A DNA stretch of 64,000 bases from Teichococcus aestuarii (lineage in GTDB: Bacteria; Pseudomonadota; Alphaproteobacteria; Acetobacterales; Acetobacteraceae). This document shows positions 35,925 to 45,213 of this stretch, one piece after another (position 1 is the first letter of the stretch; every line of letters begins with the position of its first letter). A program made the translations under genes and the position numbers. Below the pieces are notes generated by a model. It worked only from the letters and a program-made list of their open reading frames with translations. It searched no databases and was not told the DNA's origin. The stretch spans positions 182,299-246,298 of the forward strand of contig NZ_PDOA01000006.1 of NCBI RefSeq assembly GCF_003116135.1. Direction: 5' to 3'.

Positions 35925-36560
35925 CATGTCGTTGACGTGGCACCGGTGAACCGTGAGGGGACGGCCTCCGAGCGCGCTGTATGGGTGGCCTCGTCGGGTG
36001 GGTGAACCAGGCCGGAAATGCGTGGAGGACAGCCTGGGAATCCGGGCCGGAGGCGAGCGTCGTCACGCCTGAAGATCCGGACGAAGGCTTCCGCCCTGCT
36101 GTTGCTCTGCGGGCTCTGGGCGGTGTGATCCGCGAGACGTCGCGAGCGATGCCGCAGTTCCCGTGACCGCCGGAGCATTCGGCCATGTCCGGCGGGGCTG
36201 ATGTGGCCGGACCGGCGCTTGGCCGCCTCCACCATCAGGTTGCGGACATGCTCCGGGGTCGATGCCGCCGGCAGGGTAGGCAAAGGGGGACGGCTTCCCG
36301 GCCGCGGCAGCCGAGGGTGAACGCCACCCGGACCCGCTCGCCGCGGTCGCAGGCGGCGTCGGACTCGTCCAGGCATCCTCGGGGGCTGGGGGCCTTGGCG
36401 GCGGGCTTCGCCGGGGGCCATCCGGCGGCAGCACGAATCCATGCGGCAGCAGGCCTCCTTGCGGTCCGGTCGGCTGGAAGGCTTCCTCGATGAAGCCCGC
36501 CTCCAGCCTGCTGTGAAGCGGCGCTTCACACCCTTGCAAGCCCGGAGCTTCTGCCCGGCA
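35925..36560 (-). pseudogene. Degenerate IS3-family transposase OrfB (integrase core)
   Basis: Pieces of an IS3-type OrfB appear in order on the minus strand but in different frames: GERVRVAF with a following CRGREAV, EHVRNLMVEAAKRR, QSPQSNSRAEAFVRIFRRD (from the ESPQSNGMAEAFVRT motif with the catalytic Glu region), AFPAWFTH, and finally HPYSALGGRPL. Frame changes between blocks and the loss of the DNGS motif mean the gene is dead. The N-terminal half and OrfA are not recognisable, and terminal inverted repeats were not found. The limits given are approximate. It marks an old insertion at the border of the nitrate island. Confidence 0.65.
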
Positions 36561-36715
36561 CTGTCGCGGTCGCGGCCAGCTATGATTTGTACGCGCGCCG
36601 GGTCGGCCGGCATAGGCGTAAGCCTGCACCCTCGGCGGCTATGTCCGATGCCCCGCCGGAACAGGGGCCATTCCAGGCGCTGCTTCCGCCATCGGCGGAG
36701 CATGGGAATGAGCGA

Positions 36716-36729
36716 TTGACATGCATCAA
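36716..36729. promoter_or_regulatory. FNR/DNR-type box upstream of the universal stress protein gene
   Basis: TTGAC-ATGC-ATCAA matches the consensus TTGAT-N4-ATCAA at nine of ten positions. It is centred about 216 bp before the GTG at 36939. The Crp/Fnr regulator encoded at 49131-49916 has the recognition residues for such sites. Confidence 0.55.
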
Positions 36730-36938
36730 TGCTGCTTGAGCATCATTGAATGCATCTAGGCGTAAGCGTCCTGTAGGCTGCTCCGCGGAACCCGGCCGAC
36801 GATGAGGCAACGGTAACGGTCAGGTCTGGTCCGACTGGCAGATTGCGCCGCTGCCAAGATCAGCCTGCTTCCGTGTGCGTGCCCACCTCGCAGAAGGGCC
36901 GTGCACAGGAGCCGCGTCAATCCCGAGGAGAAGATACC

Positions 36939-37763
36939 GTGGCTATCACGACAATTGCGCTCCATGTCGAACCCGGCGCTTCGGAAACAGTGGACGCATG
37001 CCTTGCGCTGCCGATGTCGATCGCCGAGGCCCACGCCGCGCATGTGACCGCACTCGTGTTCGGAGCAGGCGCGTTTCGCGACGCATCCGGCGCGGACACG
37101 ACCTTCCTGACTGATCAGGACCTCATTTCCCGCGAGGAGAGGGTGGCCGCGCATGTCCAGAAGGTTCTGGAGTCGCGGGGAATCCGGTTTGAGGTGCGTG
37201 GCCGCAGCAACTTCGCCTACGGGGTCGGTGAAGTCCTTGCTGACCAGATGCGGGTCAGCGACCTTGGAATCGCGTCGTTCGGCCCGGGCGTCGATATCGG
37301 TAAGCGCTTCGTGGTGTCCGGCGGAATCTTCTTGTCCGGGCGGCCGCTGCTGCTCGTGCCGCCCGGCCACGCCGCTTCCTCCTACCCCTCGCGCGTCATC
37401 CTGTCCTGGGATGCTTCCCCTGCGGCGGTTCGCTCGGTCCATGGAGCGCTCCCGTTCATCAAGCGCGCGGAAGAGGTGACCGTTGTGAGCGTCACGGATG
37501 ACAAGGAGTTCCGGCCCGGCCAGTCTGGGGTCGAGTTGGTGCATCTGCTGGCGCGTCACGGTGCGCACGCAACCTTCCGCCCCGTCCAACGAGGCCGCCG
37601 CGGCGTGGTTCACGCTGTCATGGATGTTGCACGCGAGATCCAGGCCGACATGTTGGTGATGGGGGCCGTTCGCCACGCTTCTCTGCACAATCTGGTGTTC
37701 GGCAGCGCGACGATGGATCTGCTCGACCAGGGCCCCGCACTGCCCACGCTGATGGCAGCGTAG
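36939..37763 (+). CDS. Universal stress protein family, two-domain
   Basis: This 274-aa soluble protein has the UspA fold in tandem: the first half starts AITTIALHVEPGASETVDAC, the second RVILSWDASPAAVRSVHGALPF and ends DMLVMGAVRHASLHNLVFGSATMDLL. The C-terminal ATP-binding motif (usually G-2x-G-9x-G-S/T) reads GAVRH...FGSAT and lacks the second glycine, so ATP binding is uncertain. GTG 36939 has GAGGAG upstream. An FNR-type box in its promoter links it to the low-oxygen regulon of the neighbouring nitrate genes, as known for USP genes in other bacteria. Confidence 0.85.
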   Translation: MAITTIALHVEPGASETVDACLALPMSIAEAHAAHVTALVFGAGAFRDASGADTTFLTDQDLISREERVAAHVQKVLESRGIRFEVRGRSNFAYGVGEVLADQMRVSDLGIASFGPGVDIGKRFVVSGGIFLSGRPLLLVPPGHAASSYPSRVILSWDASPAAVRSVHGALPFIKRAEEVTVVSVTDDKEFRPGQSGVELVHLLARHGAHATFRPVQRGRRGVVHAVMDVAREIQADMLVMGAVRHASLHNLVFGSATMDLLDQGPALPTLMAA

Positions 37764-37802
37764 GATTGTCGGCCGGCCGATCCACTGGCTTGGTCCGCCC
37801 GG

Positions 37803-37820
37803 CCGCTCTGGGCCGAGCGG
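37803..37820. terminator. Stem-loop between convergent usp and carbonic anhydrase genes
   Basis: CCGCTC and GAGCGG form a 6-bp stem around a 6-nt loop, 40 bp after the usp stop. A 12-bp palindrome (TCGGCCGGCCGA, 37769-37780) precedes it. No T-run is present, so function as a terminator is tentative. Confidence 0.3.
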
Positions 37821-37935
37821 AGGCCAGAAACCGGGCGGCCGCGTTGATTTCTCCAATGCCATGAACAACGGCAGGATGCCTGCCGACAGGCGCCCGGCCC
37901 ATCGTCATCGCCTGCAGATCATGAAAGGCCGGGCG

Positions 37936-38760
37936 TCAAATTCCTCGGGCTGCCACACTCGCCGGGCCCTCCACGCCGGAGGCGCATATGGCCGGCCGTG
38001 GCGGCTCCTCCGGATCGAGTTGCATGAACGGTCCGCAGGGGCCGGCGGCCGCTTGAAGCGCCCCCCATCCAAAATCGAAGTACCAGCCGTGCAGCATGAG
38101 ATTCCTCTGCGCCACACGCTCGGCAACAAAGGGATAGGCCGCGAGGTTCCGTAGGCTTGCCAGGATTGCCGCCTGCTCAGCCTGGCGCGCGACAGAAGCA
38201 TGGTCGGCCTCGGTGACCAGACCCTCCATCTCCTCGCGCACCGTCCGTACCACATCGACCCAGTCCGAGACGTACTCGAAGCGCCCGGCCCCGTGATCAT
38301 GTTCCAGCAGGCAGCGTATGCCGGCGCAGAAGGAATGGCCCAGCACCACGACATGGCGCACGCCGAGCGCCCTGACGCCGAACTCGATGGCTGCGGCGGT
38401 GCCATGGGGCTGGCGGTCCGGCGTCGGCGGTGGCACCAGGGCGGCGACATTGCGCACCACGAACAGGTCCCCGGGGCGCGCGCCGCAGATGATCGCAGGG
38501 TCGGTGCGGCTGTCCGAGCAGGCGATGACCATCACTTCCGGATGCTGGCCTTCCAGCAGGCGGCTGTAGAGTTCCTCATCCGCCTCGAAATGCTGGTGCC
38601 GGAACCGGTTGAAGCCGCTCACCAGGCGACGCAACGCCGCATGGCCGGCGGGTGAGGCGCAGGCGGCGCTGCCCGGCGCCGGGCCGCCGGCGGAAGGAGG
38701 CAATGCCCGGCCGGGCTGGCTGCAATCGCAGGCGTCGGTCCAGTGGCTGCTCCGTGCCAT
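37936..38760 (-). CDS. Beta-class carbonic anhydrase
   Basis: The 274-aa product carries the zinc site of beta-carbonic anhydrases: C81, D83 and R85 in CSDSRTDP, then H142 and C145 in GHSFCAG, with GDLFVVRNVAALVPP between. It interconverts CO2 and bicarbonate in the cytosol. The N-terminus has about 40 extra, cysteine-containing residues before the conserved LVSGFNRFRHQHF; C-terminal residues after GPCGPFMQLDP are also unconserved. The ATG at 38760 lies 13 bp after mobB, so it appears to be the last gene of the nar unit, an unusual place for this enzyme. Confidence 0.88.
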   Translation of the reverse strand: MARSSHWTDACDCSQPGRALPPSAGGPAPGSAACASPAGHAALRRLVSGFNRFRHQHFEADEELYSRLLEGQHPEVMVIACSDSRTDPAIICGARPGDLFVVRNVAALVPPPTPDRQPHGTAAAIEFGVRALGVRHVVVLGHSFCAGIRCLLEHDHGAGRFEYVSDWVDVVRTVREEMEGLVTEADHASVARQAEQAAILASLRNLAAYPFVAERVAQRNLMLHGWYFDFGWGALQAAAGPCGPFMQLDPEEPPRPAICASGVEGPASVAARGI

Positions 38761-38773
38761 GACGATGCCGCTC

Positions 38774-39304
38774 CTAGGCCGGGGCAACGGCAGGCAGGCC
38801 CGGTGCCCGGCAGGCCTCGGCCGCCTGCGCCAGCACGAAATCCGCCAGCGCGCCGATGTCGGACGAGGGGAGGAAGGGCACGGGCGCTGCCACCGGCGCA
38901 CTGCCGGTGACGGCGCAAACCGAGGGGTCGTCCATTGCCTGCAGACGCCGGTCCTGCCCCGCCCGCACGGCCTCCAGCTTGGGGTAGGGCGAGAGCCGGA
39001 AGCCTTCCAGCAGCACCACGTCCACCGGCAGCAGCCGCGCCAGCAGGGCATCGACATCCGGCTCCGCCTCCATCGCCGGCAATTCGCGCATCAGGATCTG
39101 GCGCGTGCCGCTGGCCAGGATGATCTCCTGCGCGCCGGCCTCGCGCTGCGCCCAGCTGCCCGTGCCCGGCCTGTCGAGGTCGACATCGTCCGGCACGTGC
39201 TTGATGGTGGAGACCCGCAGCCCCCGCGCCGACAGCTCGGCGACAAGGTTGCGCGCCAGCCCTGCCTTGGCAGCGCAGCCGCCGATGATCCCGAAGACTT
39301 TCAT
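38774..39304 (-). CDS. mobB: Molybdopterin-guanine dinucleotide biosynthesis protein MobB, P-loop altered
   Basis: The 176-aa product follows MobB in order: an N-terminal strand MKVFGIIGG, STIKHVPDDVDLDRPGTGSWAQREAGA, and DVVLLEGFRLSPYPKLEAVR. MobB assists MobA in forming the bis-MGD cofactor needed by NarG. The nucleotide-binding loop is abnormal: where MobB has GxxxxGK(T/S), this protein reads GGCAAKAG (residues 8-15), with alanine before and after the lysine. GTP binding may be weak or lost. Its ATG overlaps the haemoglobin stop (ATGA). No mobA is in the window. Confidence 0.82.
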   Translation of the reverse strand: MKVFGIIGGCAAKAGLARNLVAELSARGLRVSTIKHVPDDVDLDRPGTGSWAQREAGAQEIILASGTRQILMRELPAMEAEPDVDALLARLLPVDVVLLEGFRLSPYPKLEAVRAGQDRRLQAMDDPSVCAVTGSAPVAAPVPFLPSSDIGALADFVLAQAAEACRAPGLPAVAPA

Positions 39305-39807
39305 GGCGAGGGTATCTCCAGTGTTGAAGCCGCCGCCCGGGCGGCCACCCGTGGCAGTTCCCCTCGGTGGACGGCCATGCCCAGCTCAAGGCTGCGGGCG
39401 ATCCGGTGCGCGCGCTCCATCAGGTAGGCCGCCGCCGCAGGTCCGCAGACCGCCTCCGCCGTCTGCCCGAAGAGCGACAGCCATTGGGCGAAATGTTCCG
39501 GCCGCAACTCCATCGCCGCATGCGCGGCCATGGGCTGGCCGTGGTAGCGCCCGCTCATCAGCGCCACGGAGGACCAGAAATCGCGCAGCCGGGCGATATG
39601 GGCTTCCCAGTCCGTGACCCCGGCAAAGAGCGGGCCGAGCAGCCTGTCACGCCGCGCCTCGGCGTAGAAGGCGCGGAGCAGCCGCTCCAGCATGGCCTCG
39701 TCCAGCCCTGCCGGGCATGGCGCCGGAGGGGCTGCCGCCATCCGGCGAGCGATCAGGGCGGCGGCGCGGGTTGCGCGGCCTTCCGGCCCGTGCGTCGGGC
39801 CGCTCAT
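39301..39807 (-). CDS. Group III truncated haemoglobin
   Basis: This 168-aa protein has a roughly 35-residue leader and then the 2/2 globin fold of group III: AFYAEARRDRLLGPLF with the B10 tyrosine (Y48), DFWSSVALMSGRYHGQPMAAH where H96 is the proximal haem ligand, and HFAQWLSLFGQTAE. Proteins of this group bind O2 and NO tightly. It overlaps moeA upstream and mobB downstream by ATGA, deep inside the nar unit, which suggests that it scavenges NO or oxygen during nitrate respiration. The Ric/YtfE repair protein across the divide fits the same stress. Confidence 0.9.
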   Translation of the reverse strand: MSGPTHGPEGRATRAAALIARRMAAAPPAPCPAGLDEAMLERLLRAFYAEARRDRLLGPLFAGVTDWEAHIARLRDFWSSVALMSGRYHGQPMAAHAAMELRPEHFAQWLSLFGQTAEAVCGPAAAAYLMERAHRIARSLELGMAVHRGELPRVAARAAASTLEIPSP

Positions 39808-41066
39808 GCCAGCGCCTCCCCTTCCGCGCCGAAGGGCAGCACGTCCAGCGCATCCCCCGGCCGGAGCTCCTGCAGCCCGGCCTCCAGGAAGGCCAGGCCG
39901 GACGCGCCCAGCAGGGGCGACAGCCGGCCGGAGCCGTCCGGCCCCGTGCGCGCCGCCTCCAGCACGCCGTCGCGGCTGTGCAGGCGGACGGGCAGGAACT
40001 CGGCGCGCCCCGGCCTGCGGCGCAGGGCGAAGCCGGCGCGCGACACCACGGGGCGGGGCGCCGGCGCCCCCGCCATGCGGGCCAGCAGCGGGCGGAGGAA
40101 AGCCAGCGCGCCGGCCAGGGCCGCCTGCGGGTTGCCCGGCAGGCCGAGGAAGAGGGCACCGCCGATCCGCCCCGCCGCCAGCGGCTTGCCCGGCTTCATG
40201 GCCACCTTCAGCACCGCCAGCTCGCCGCCCAGCGCCCGCAGCGCCTCGCGGACATGGTCCTCGTCGCCCACCGAGATGCCGGCGGTGGTCAGCACGAGGT
40301 CGGCCTTGCCCGCGGCCTCGCGCAAGGCATCGCGCATGGCGCCGGCCTCGTCGGCCACGGCCGGGCGGCTTTGCACCGCCACGCCCCAGCTCCGCAGCAG
40401 CGCGCGGAGCATGGGCGTGTTGGAATCATGGATCTGCCCGGGCGCCAGGGGCTGGCCTGTCCCGCGCAGTTCCCGCCCGCTCGAGAGCAGCACCAGCCGG
40501 GGATGGCGCCGCACCGGGACAGCCTCCACGCCCTGCGCGGCCAGCAGGGTGACGTGCCGCCAGTCCAGCCGCGTGCCAGGATGGATGAGCACCTCGCCCG
40601 CGCGGATGTCCTCGGCGCGGCGCCGCAGGTTCGTGCCGGGTGCCGGCAGCCCGGCCAGCTGGATGAAGCCCTCCCGCAGGACGACATGCTCCTGCGCGAT
40701 CACCGCGTCCGCCCCCTCCGGCAGCGGCGCGCCGGTGAGGATGCGGTGGGCCGTGGCGGGCGCCAGCCATCCCGGCGCCTCGCCCGCCGCCGTCCGGCCG
40801 GCGACGGGCAGCCAGGCGCCCGGCAGGGCCGCGCCCATGGCGATGGCGTAGCCATCCATCGCCGACTGGTCGAAGCGGGGCAGGTCCAGCCGGGCCTGCA
40901 GGGGGGCGGCGGCGATGCGGCCGCAGCACGCCTCCAGCGGCACCGTCTCGGCGGGCAGAGACGCCTCCGCCAGGGCCAGGACGCGCGCCCGCGCCTCCTC
41001 GAACGGCATGCCGCCCCCGGGACAGGTGAGGTCAGCGCGGGCGAAGCCGGGGGTGATGGCGTTCAT
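39804..41066 (-). CDS. moeA: Molybdopterin molybdenumtransferase MoeA
   Basis: The 420-aa product has the MoeA domains in order: the N-terminal region with FDQSAMDGYAIA, RILTGAPLPEGADAVIAQE in domain II, and the MogA-like domain III with LSSGREL, IHDSNTPMLRALL, TTAGISVGDEDHVREAL and LGLPGNPQAALAG, then a C-terminal beta domain (RRRPGRAEFLPVRL). It inserts molybdate into adenylated molybdopterin, the step after MogA. The start at 41066 overlaps the stop of the small upstream gene (ATGA). Its position supplies cofactor directly to the nitrate reductase made from the same transcript. Confidence 0.93.
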   Translation of the reverse strand: MNAITPGFARADLTCPGGGMPFEEARARVLALAEASLPAETVPLEACCGRIAAAPLQARLDLPRFDQSAMDGYAIAMGAALPGAWLPVAGRTAAGEAPGWLAPATAHRILTGAPLPEGADAVIAQEHVVLREGFIQLAGLPAPGTNLRRRAEDIRAGEVLIHPGTRLDWRHVTLLAAQGVEAVPVRRHPRLVLLSSGRELRGTGQPLAPGQIHDSNTPMLRALLRSWGVAVQSRPAVADEAGAMRDALREAAGKADLVLTTAGISVGDEDHVREALRALGGELAVLKVAMKPGKPLAAGRIGGALFLGLPGNPQAALAGALAFLRPLLARMAGAPAPRPVVSRAGFALRRRPGRAEFLPVRLHSRDGVLEAARTGPDGSGRLSPLLGASGLAFLEAGLQELRPGDALDVLPFGAEGEALA

Positions 41067-41368
41067 GCCGGCACCCGCGTGATGCGGACGCGCACCGGAT
41101 CTGGGAAGGCCTGGCGCAGCAGGCGCTCCACCGCGGCGGCGGCGGGCTGCGGGGAGGCGGCCATGGCGCTCATCAGGTCCAGCCAGACCTCCTCGCCGCC
41201 ATGCTCCACCAGGTGCCGGACCCTCTCTGCCAGCAGCGGCCCGGCCGCCACGCCTTCCGCCCGCGCCGCCTGCCCGACGCGCTCCCGCAGCGCGGAGGGG
41301 CCGACGATGGCGAGGAACGCCTCGGCCCGGCCGGGATCGGTCAGGCCCTCGAGAATTGCGCCGAGCAT
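41063..41368 (-). CDS. Unknown small protein in the nar unit (101 aa)
   Basis: I do not recognise a family. The product is a soluble, mostly helical protein (GAILEGLTDPGRAEAFLAIV, GGEEVWLDLMSAMAASPQPA) with no cysteine, signal or membrane segment. ATG 41368 has AGGAAAGG upstream; a GTG at 41386 is the alternative. It lies 14 bp after the isomerase gene and overlaps moeA as ATGA, so it is very probably translated with them. Position suggests a role in assembling nitrate reductase or in cofactor delivery, but this is inference only. Confidence 0.7.
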   Translation of the reverse strand: MLGAILEGLTDPGRAEAFLAIVGPSALRERVGQAARAEGVAAGPLLAERVRHLVEHGGEEVWLDLMSAMAASPQPAAAAVERLLRQAFPDPVRVRITRVPA

Positions 41369-41382
41369 GGCGGCCCCTTTCC

Positions 41383-42213
41383 TCACTGCACCAGCGGCGT
41401 CGCCGCGCCCGGCATGTCGAAGCCCTCGATCCGGGCCTGCCCGGCCAGCAGGGCGACATACTGCGCGACGGCGCGGCGCCAGGAATGTTCCTCCAGGTAG
41501 CGCGCGATCGTCGCGCGCACCTGCGCGAAGGGCAGCGCCTGTCCCTCCACCTTCCGCTCCAGCCGCAGCACATGCACGCCGTAGCGGGTGCAGACTGGCG
41601 CGGCGCAGGTCTCGCCCGGCCGCAGGGCCAGCAGCGCGGCCTCGAATTCCGGCGTGGTCTCGCCGCGCGCGACCTGCCCCAGCCGGCCGCCCTCGGCGGC
41701 GGAGGGGCAGTCCGACAGGGCGCGGGCCAGGGCCTCGAAGCGCTCCGGGTGGCCTGCCACCTCGGCCAGCACCGCGCGCGCCCGCGCCTCCGCCACGGCA
41801 TGGGCGGCGGCATCACCGCGCGCGGCCTTGAACAGGATGTGCACCGGCTCGAACAGGTCGGGGGCGCGGAAACGGGCGGGGTTGGCCTGGTAGTAGCGGC
41901 GGCAGGCCGCCTCATCGGCCTGCGGCGTGCGGATCTCGGCCTGGAGGAGGGCCTGGATCAGCCGCTCCTCCTCCGTCTCGCGCGGGCCCTCGCCCGGCTG
42001 GGGCGCGGCGACCACGCCCAGGGCCCGGGCGCGCTGCGCCAGCAGCGCACGGACGACCAGCGCCCGCGTGGCGGCATCCCAGGCCTGCCGGGCGCTCTCC
42101 CCGGCATGGTGCTGCACCTCCTGGGCGATGGCGGCATGCGCGATGACATGGCCATTGACGGCGACGGCAGGCGGCGGCGCCGCCGCCGCCTCGCGGAGGG
42201 TGACGCGGCGCAT
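41383..42213 (-). CDS. Parvulin-type peptidyl-prolyl isomerase (PpiC/NifM-like)
   Basis: This 276-aa protein has an N-terminal SurA/NifM-like helical part (VNGHVIAHAAIAQEVQHH) and a parvulin domain (EPVHILFKAARGD, FEALARALSDCPSAAEGGRLGQV, FEAALLALRPGETCAAPVCTRYGVHVLRLE). It has no signal peptide, so it acts in the cytosol as a proline isomerase/chaperone, as NifM does for nitrogenase. It begins 3 bp after the narI stop; similar genes follow narI in other proteobacteria, pointing to folding or maturation of NarGHI. Confidence 0.88.
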   Translation of the reverse strand: MRRVTLREAAAAPPPAVAVNGHVIAHAAIAQEVQHHAGESARQAWDAATRALVVRALLAQRARALGVVAAPQPGEGPRETEEERLIQALLQAEIRTPQADEAACRRYYQANPARFRAPDLFEPVHILFKAARGDAAAHAVAEARARAVLAEVAGHPERFEALARALSDCPSAAEGGRLGQVARGETTPEFEAALLALRPGETCAAPVCTRYGVHVLRLERKVEGQALPFAQVRATIARYLEEHSWRRAVAQYVALLAGQARIEGFDMPGAATPLVQ

Positions 42214-42216
42214 GGC

Positions 42217-43002
42217 TCAGTTCCCCCCGGCCGGCAGGGCAGGCGCCTCGGCCACGGGCTTCCGCCCGGTGCTGCCGGCCACGGCCGGCGTGGCATCGGC
42301 CATGGCGCGAGCCACCGGGCGCCGCGTGCGGACGACCTGGTAGCCGGTGCGGCCCAGATACCAGACGGGCGCACTCCAGACGTGCACCAGCCGGGTGAAG
42401 GGGAACACGACGAACAGCGTCATGCCGAGGAACAGGTGCAGCTTGAAGATCAGGCTGACATCCGCGACTTCCGCCGCCACGCCGGGCTGCAGCGTCACGA
42501 TGCCCTGCGCCCAGGTCATGAACTTTACCATCTCATGCCCGTCCATATGCTGGGCGGAGACGGGAATGGTGAGCAGGCCGAGCGTCAGCTGCGCCCAGAG
42601 CAGCAGCAGGATGGCGGTGTCGCTGGTGCTGGAGGTGGCGCGGATGCGCGGGTCCAGCAGCCGCCGGTGCGCCAGCAGCGCGATGCCTATCCAGCAGGCG
42701 ATGCCGGCGATGCCGCCCACCAGCATCGCCATGCCCTGCTTGAAGCCGTGGCCAATGCCGAGCGCGTCGAACACCGCCACGGGCGTCAGCAGCCCCACCA
42801 GATGGCCGCCGAAGATGACGAGGATGCCGAGGTGGAAGAGGTTGGAGCCGAGCCGCAGCTGCTTCCGGCGCAGCAGCTGGCTGGAGCCGGCGCGCCAGGT
42901 GTACTGCCCATGGTCGAAGCGCAGCAGGCTGCCCAGCAGGAAGACCGCCAGCGCGACATAGGGATACCAGCCGAACAGGGCGTTGTTGATCCAGTTGCCC
43001 AT
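42217..43002 (-). CDS. narI: Respiratory nitrate reductase gamma subunit NarI (cytochrome b)
   Basis: The 261-aa membrane protein has five hydrophobic helices and the haem-ligand histidines of NarI: H57 and H67 in LFHLGILVIFGGHLVG and two more in FKLHLFLGMTLFVVFPFTRLVHVWS. It takes electrons from quinol at the periplasmic side and passes them through two b haems to NarH. RRKQLRLGSN and APVWYLGRTGYQVVR are typical. The C-terminal 30 residues are a soluble tail. It starts 13 bp after narJ. Confidence 0.96.
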   Translation of the reverse strand: MGNWINNALFGWYPYVALAVFLLGSLLRFDHGQYTWRAGSSQLLRRKQLRLGSNLFHLGILVIFGGHLVGLLTPVAVFDALGIGHGFKQGMAMLVGGIAGIACWIGIALLAHRRLLDPRIRATSSTSDTAILLLLWAQLTLGLLTIPVSAQHMDGHEMVKFMTWAQGIVTLQPGVAAEVADVSLIFKLHLFLGMTLFVVFPFTRLVHVWSAPVWYLGRTGYQVVRTRRPVARAMADATPAVAGSTGRKPVAEAPALPAGGN

Positions 43003-43015
43003 GGTGTGTGCCTCC

Positions 43016-43695
43016 TCAGGCCGCCGCGGCGTCGCGCGTCGCCGCCCGCAGGCGGGTGCGCAGCCGGTCCGTTCCACAGCCGTCCAGCGCCTCTCCGGGG
43101 CCGAAGCGGACGGCCGCCTCCTCCCAGGCCGCGTCGAGCGCGGCGAGATCGTCCGGGTCCTCGTCCGGGATGGCCGAGGCGCCGGTGGCCGGCGCCCGCG
43201 CCAGCGTGGCCACCGCCTCCATCACCGCTGCATAGCCGGCATCGCGCGCCGCCAGCCTCCCGGCCAGCGCGCGCAGGATGGCGGCCGGCTCGGCCAGCAG
43301 CGCCTGCGCCTCGGCCTCCGGCAGCAGGGAGAGGAACTCCAGGAAGAGCGGCAGGAAATCCGGCAGCTCGCCCGGCGCCATCTCCAGCCCGTGTTGCGCG
43401 TAGAGGCCGATCAGGTCGGCCATGGCCTGGCCGCGGTCGCGGCTCTCGCCATGCACATGCTCGAACAGGTGCAGCGAGACGGCGCGGCCGCGGTCGAACA
43501 GGTCTACGTAGCGCTCCTGCAGCGCATAGATGTCCTGCGCGGCGAAATCCCGCAGCAGGGCCGCCAGCGCAGTGCGGGAAGCCTCAGACAGCATCGCCTC
43601 GGCCTCGAGCGCGGCGGCGATCTCCGGCACGGCGGCCCGCATCGCCTCGGTGGGGTAGGAGAGCAGTGCCGCTAGAGCGCGATAGGTGCGGGCCA

Positions 43696-43696
<1 letters not shown>
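43016..43696 (-). CDS. narJ: Nitrate reductase chaperone NarJ
   Basis: This 226-aa cytosolic protein is the dedicated chaperone (NarJ/TorD-type helical fold) for inserting the molybdenum cofactor into NarG before membrane attachment. Conserved parts include LLSYPTEAMR, YVDLFDRGRAVSLHLFEHVHGESRDRGQAM in two blocks, DLIGLYAQHGLEMAPGELPDFLPLFLEF. It is not part of the final enzyme. The ATG at 43696 shares a base with the narH stop (TGATG); a GTG one codon upstream is possible. Confidence 0.95.

Positions 43697-45212
<1,516 letters not shown>

Positions 45213-45213
<1 letters not shown>

Larger units (their letters stand above)
35865..36938. other. 1.07-kb gap between ilvD and the universal stress protein gene
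   Basis: The left two thirds hold a decayed IS3-family transposase on the minus strand. The right third (about 36.6-36.94 kb) has lower GC and holds an FNR-type box at 36716-36729 for the downstream gene. No intact gene is seen. Confidence 0.6.

Noticed and set aside
36512..36530. TGTGAAGC-GGC-GCTTCACA dyad as an operator
   Set aside because: It lies inside the decayed IS3 transposase remnant, far from any intact promoter, so it is probably incidental.
36063..36629. 188-residue minus-strand frame as a real gene
   Set aside because: It runs through the frame-shifted transposase remnant and mixes motifs that belong to different frames.
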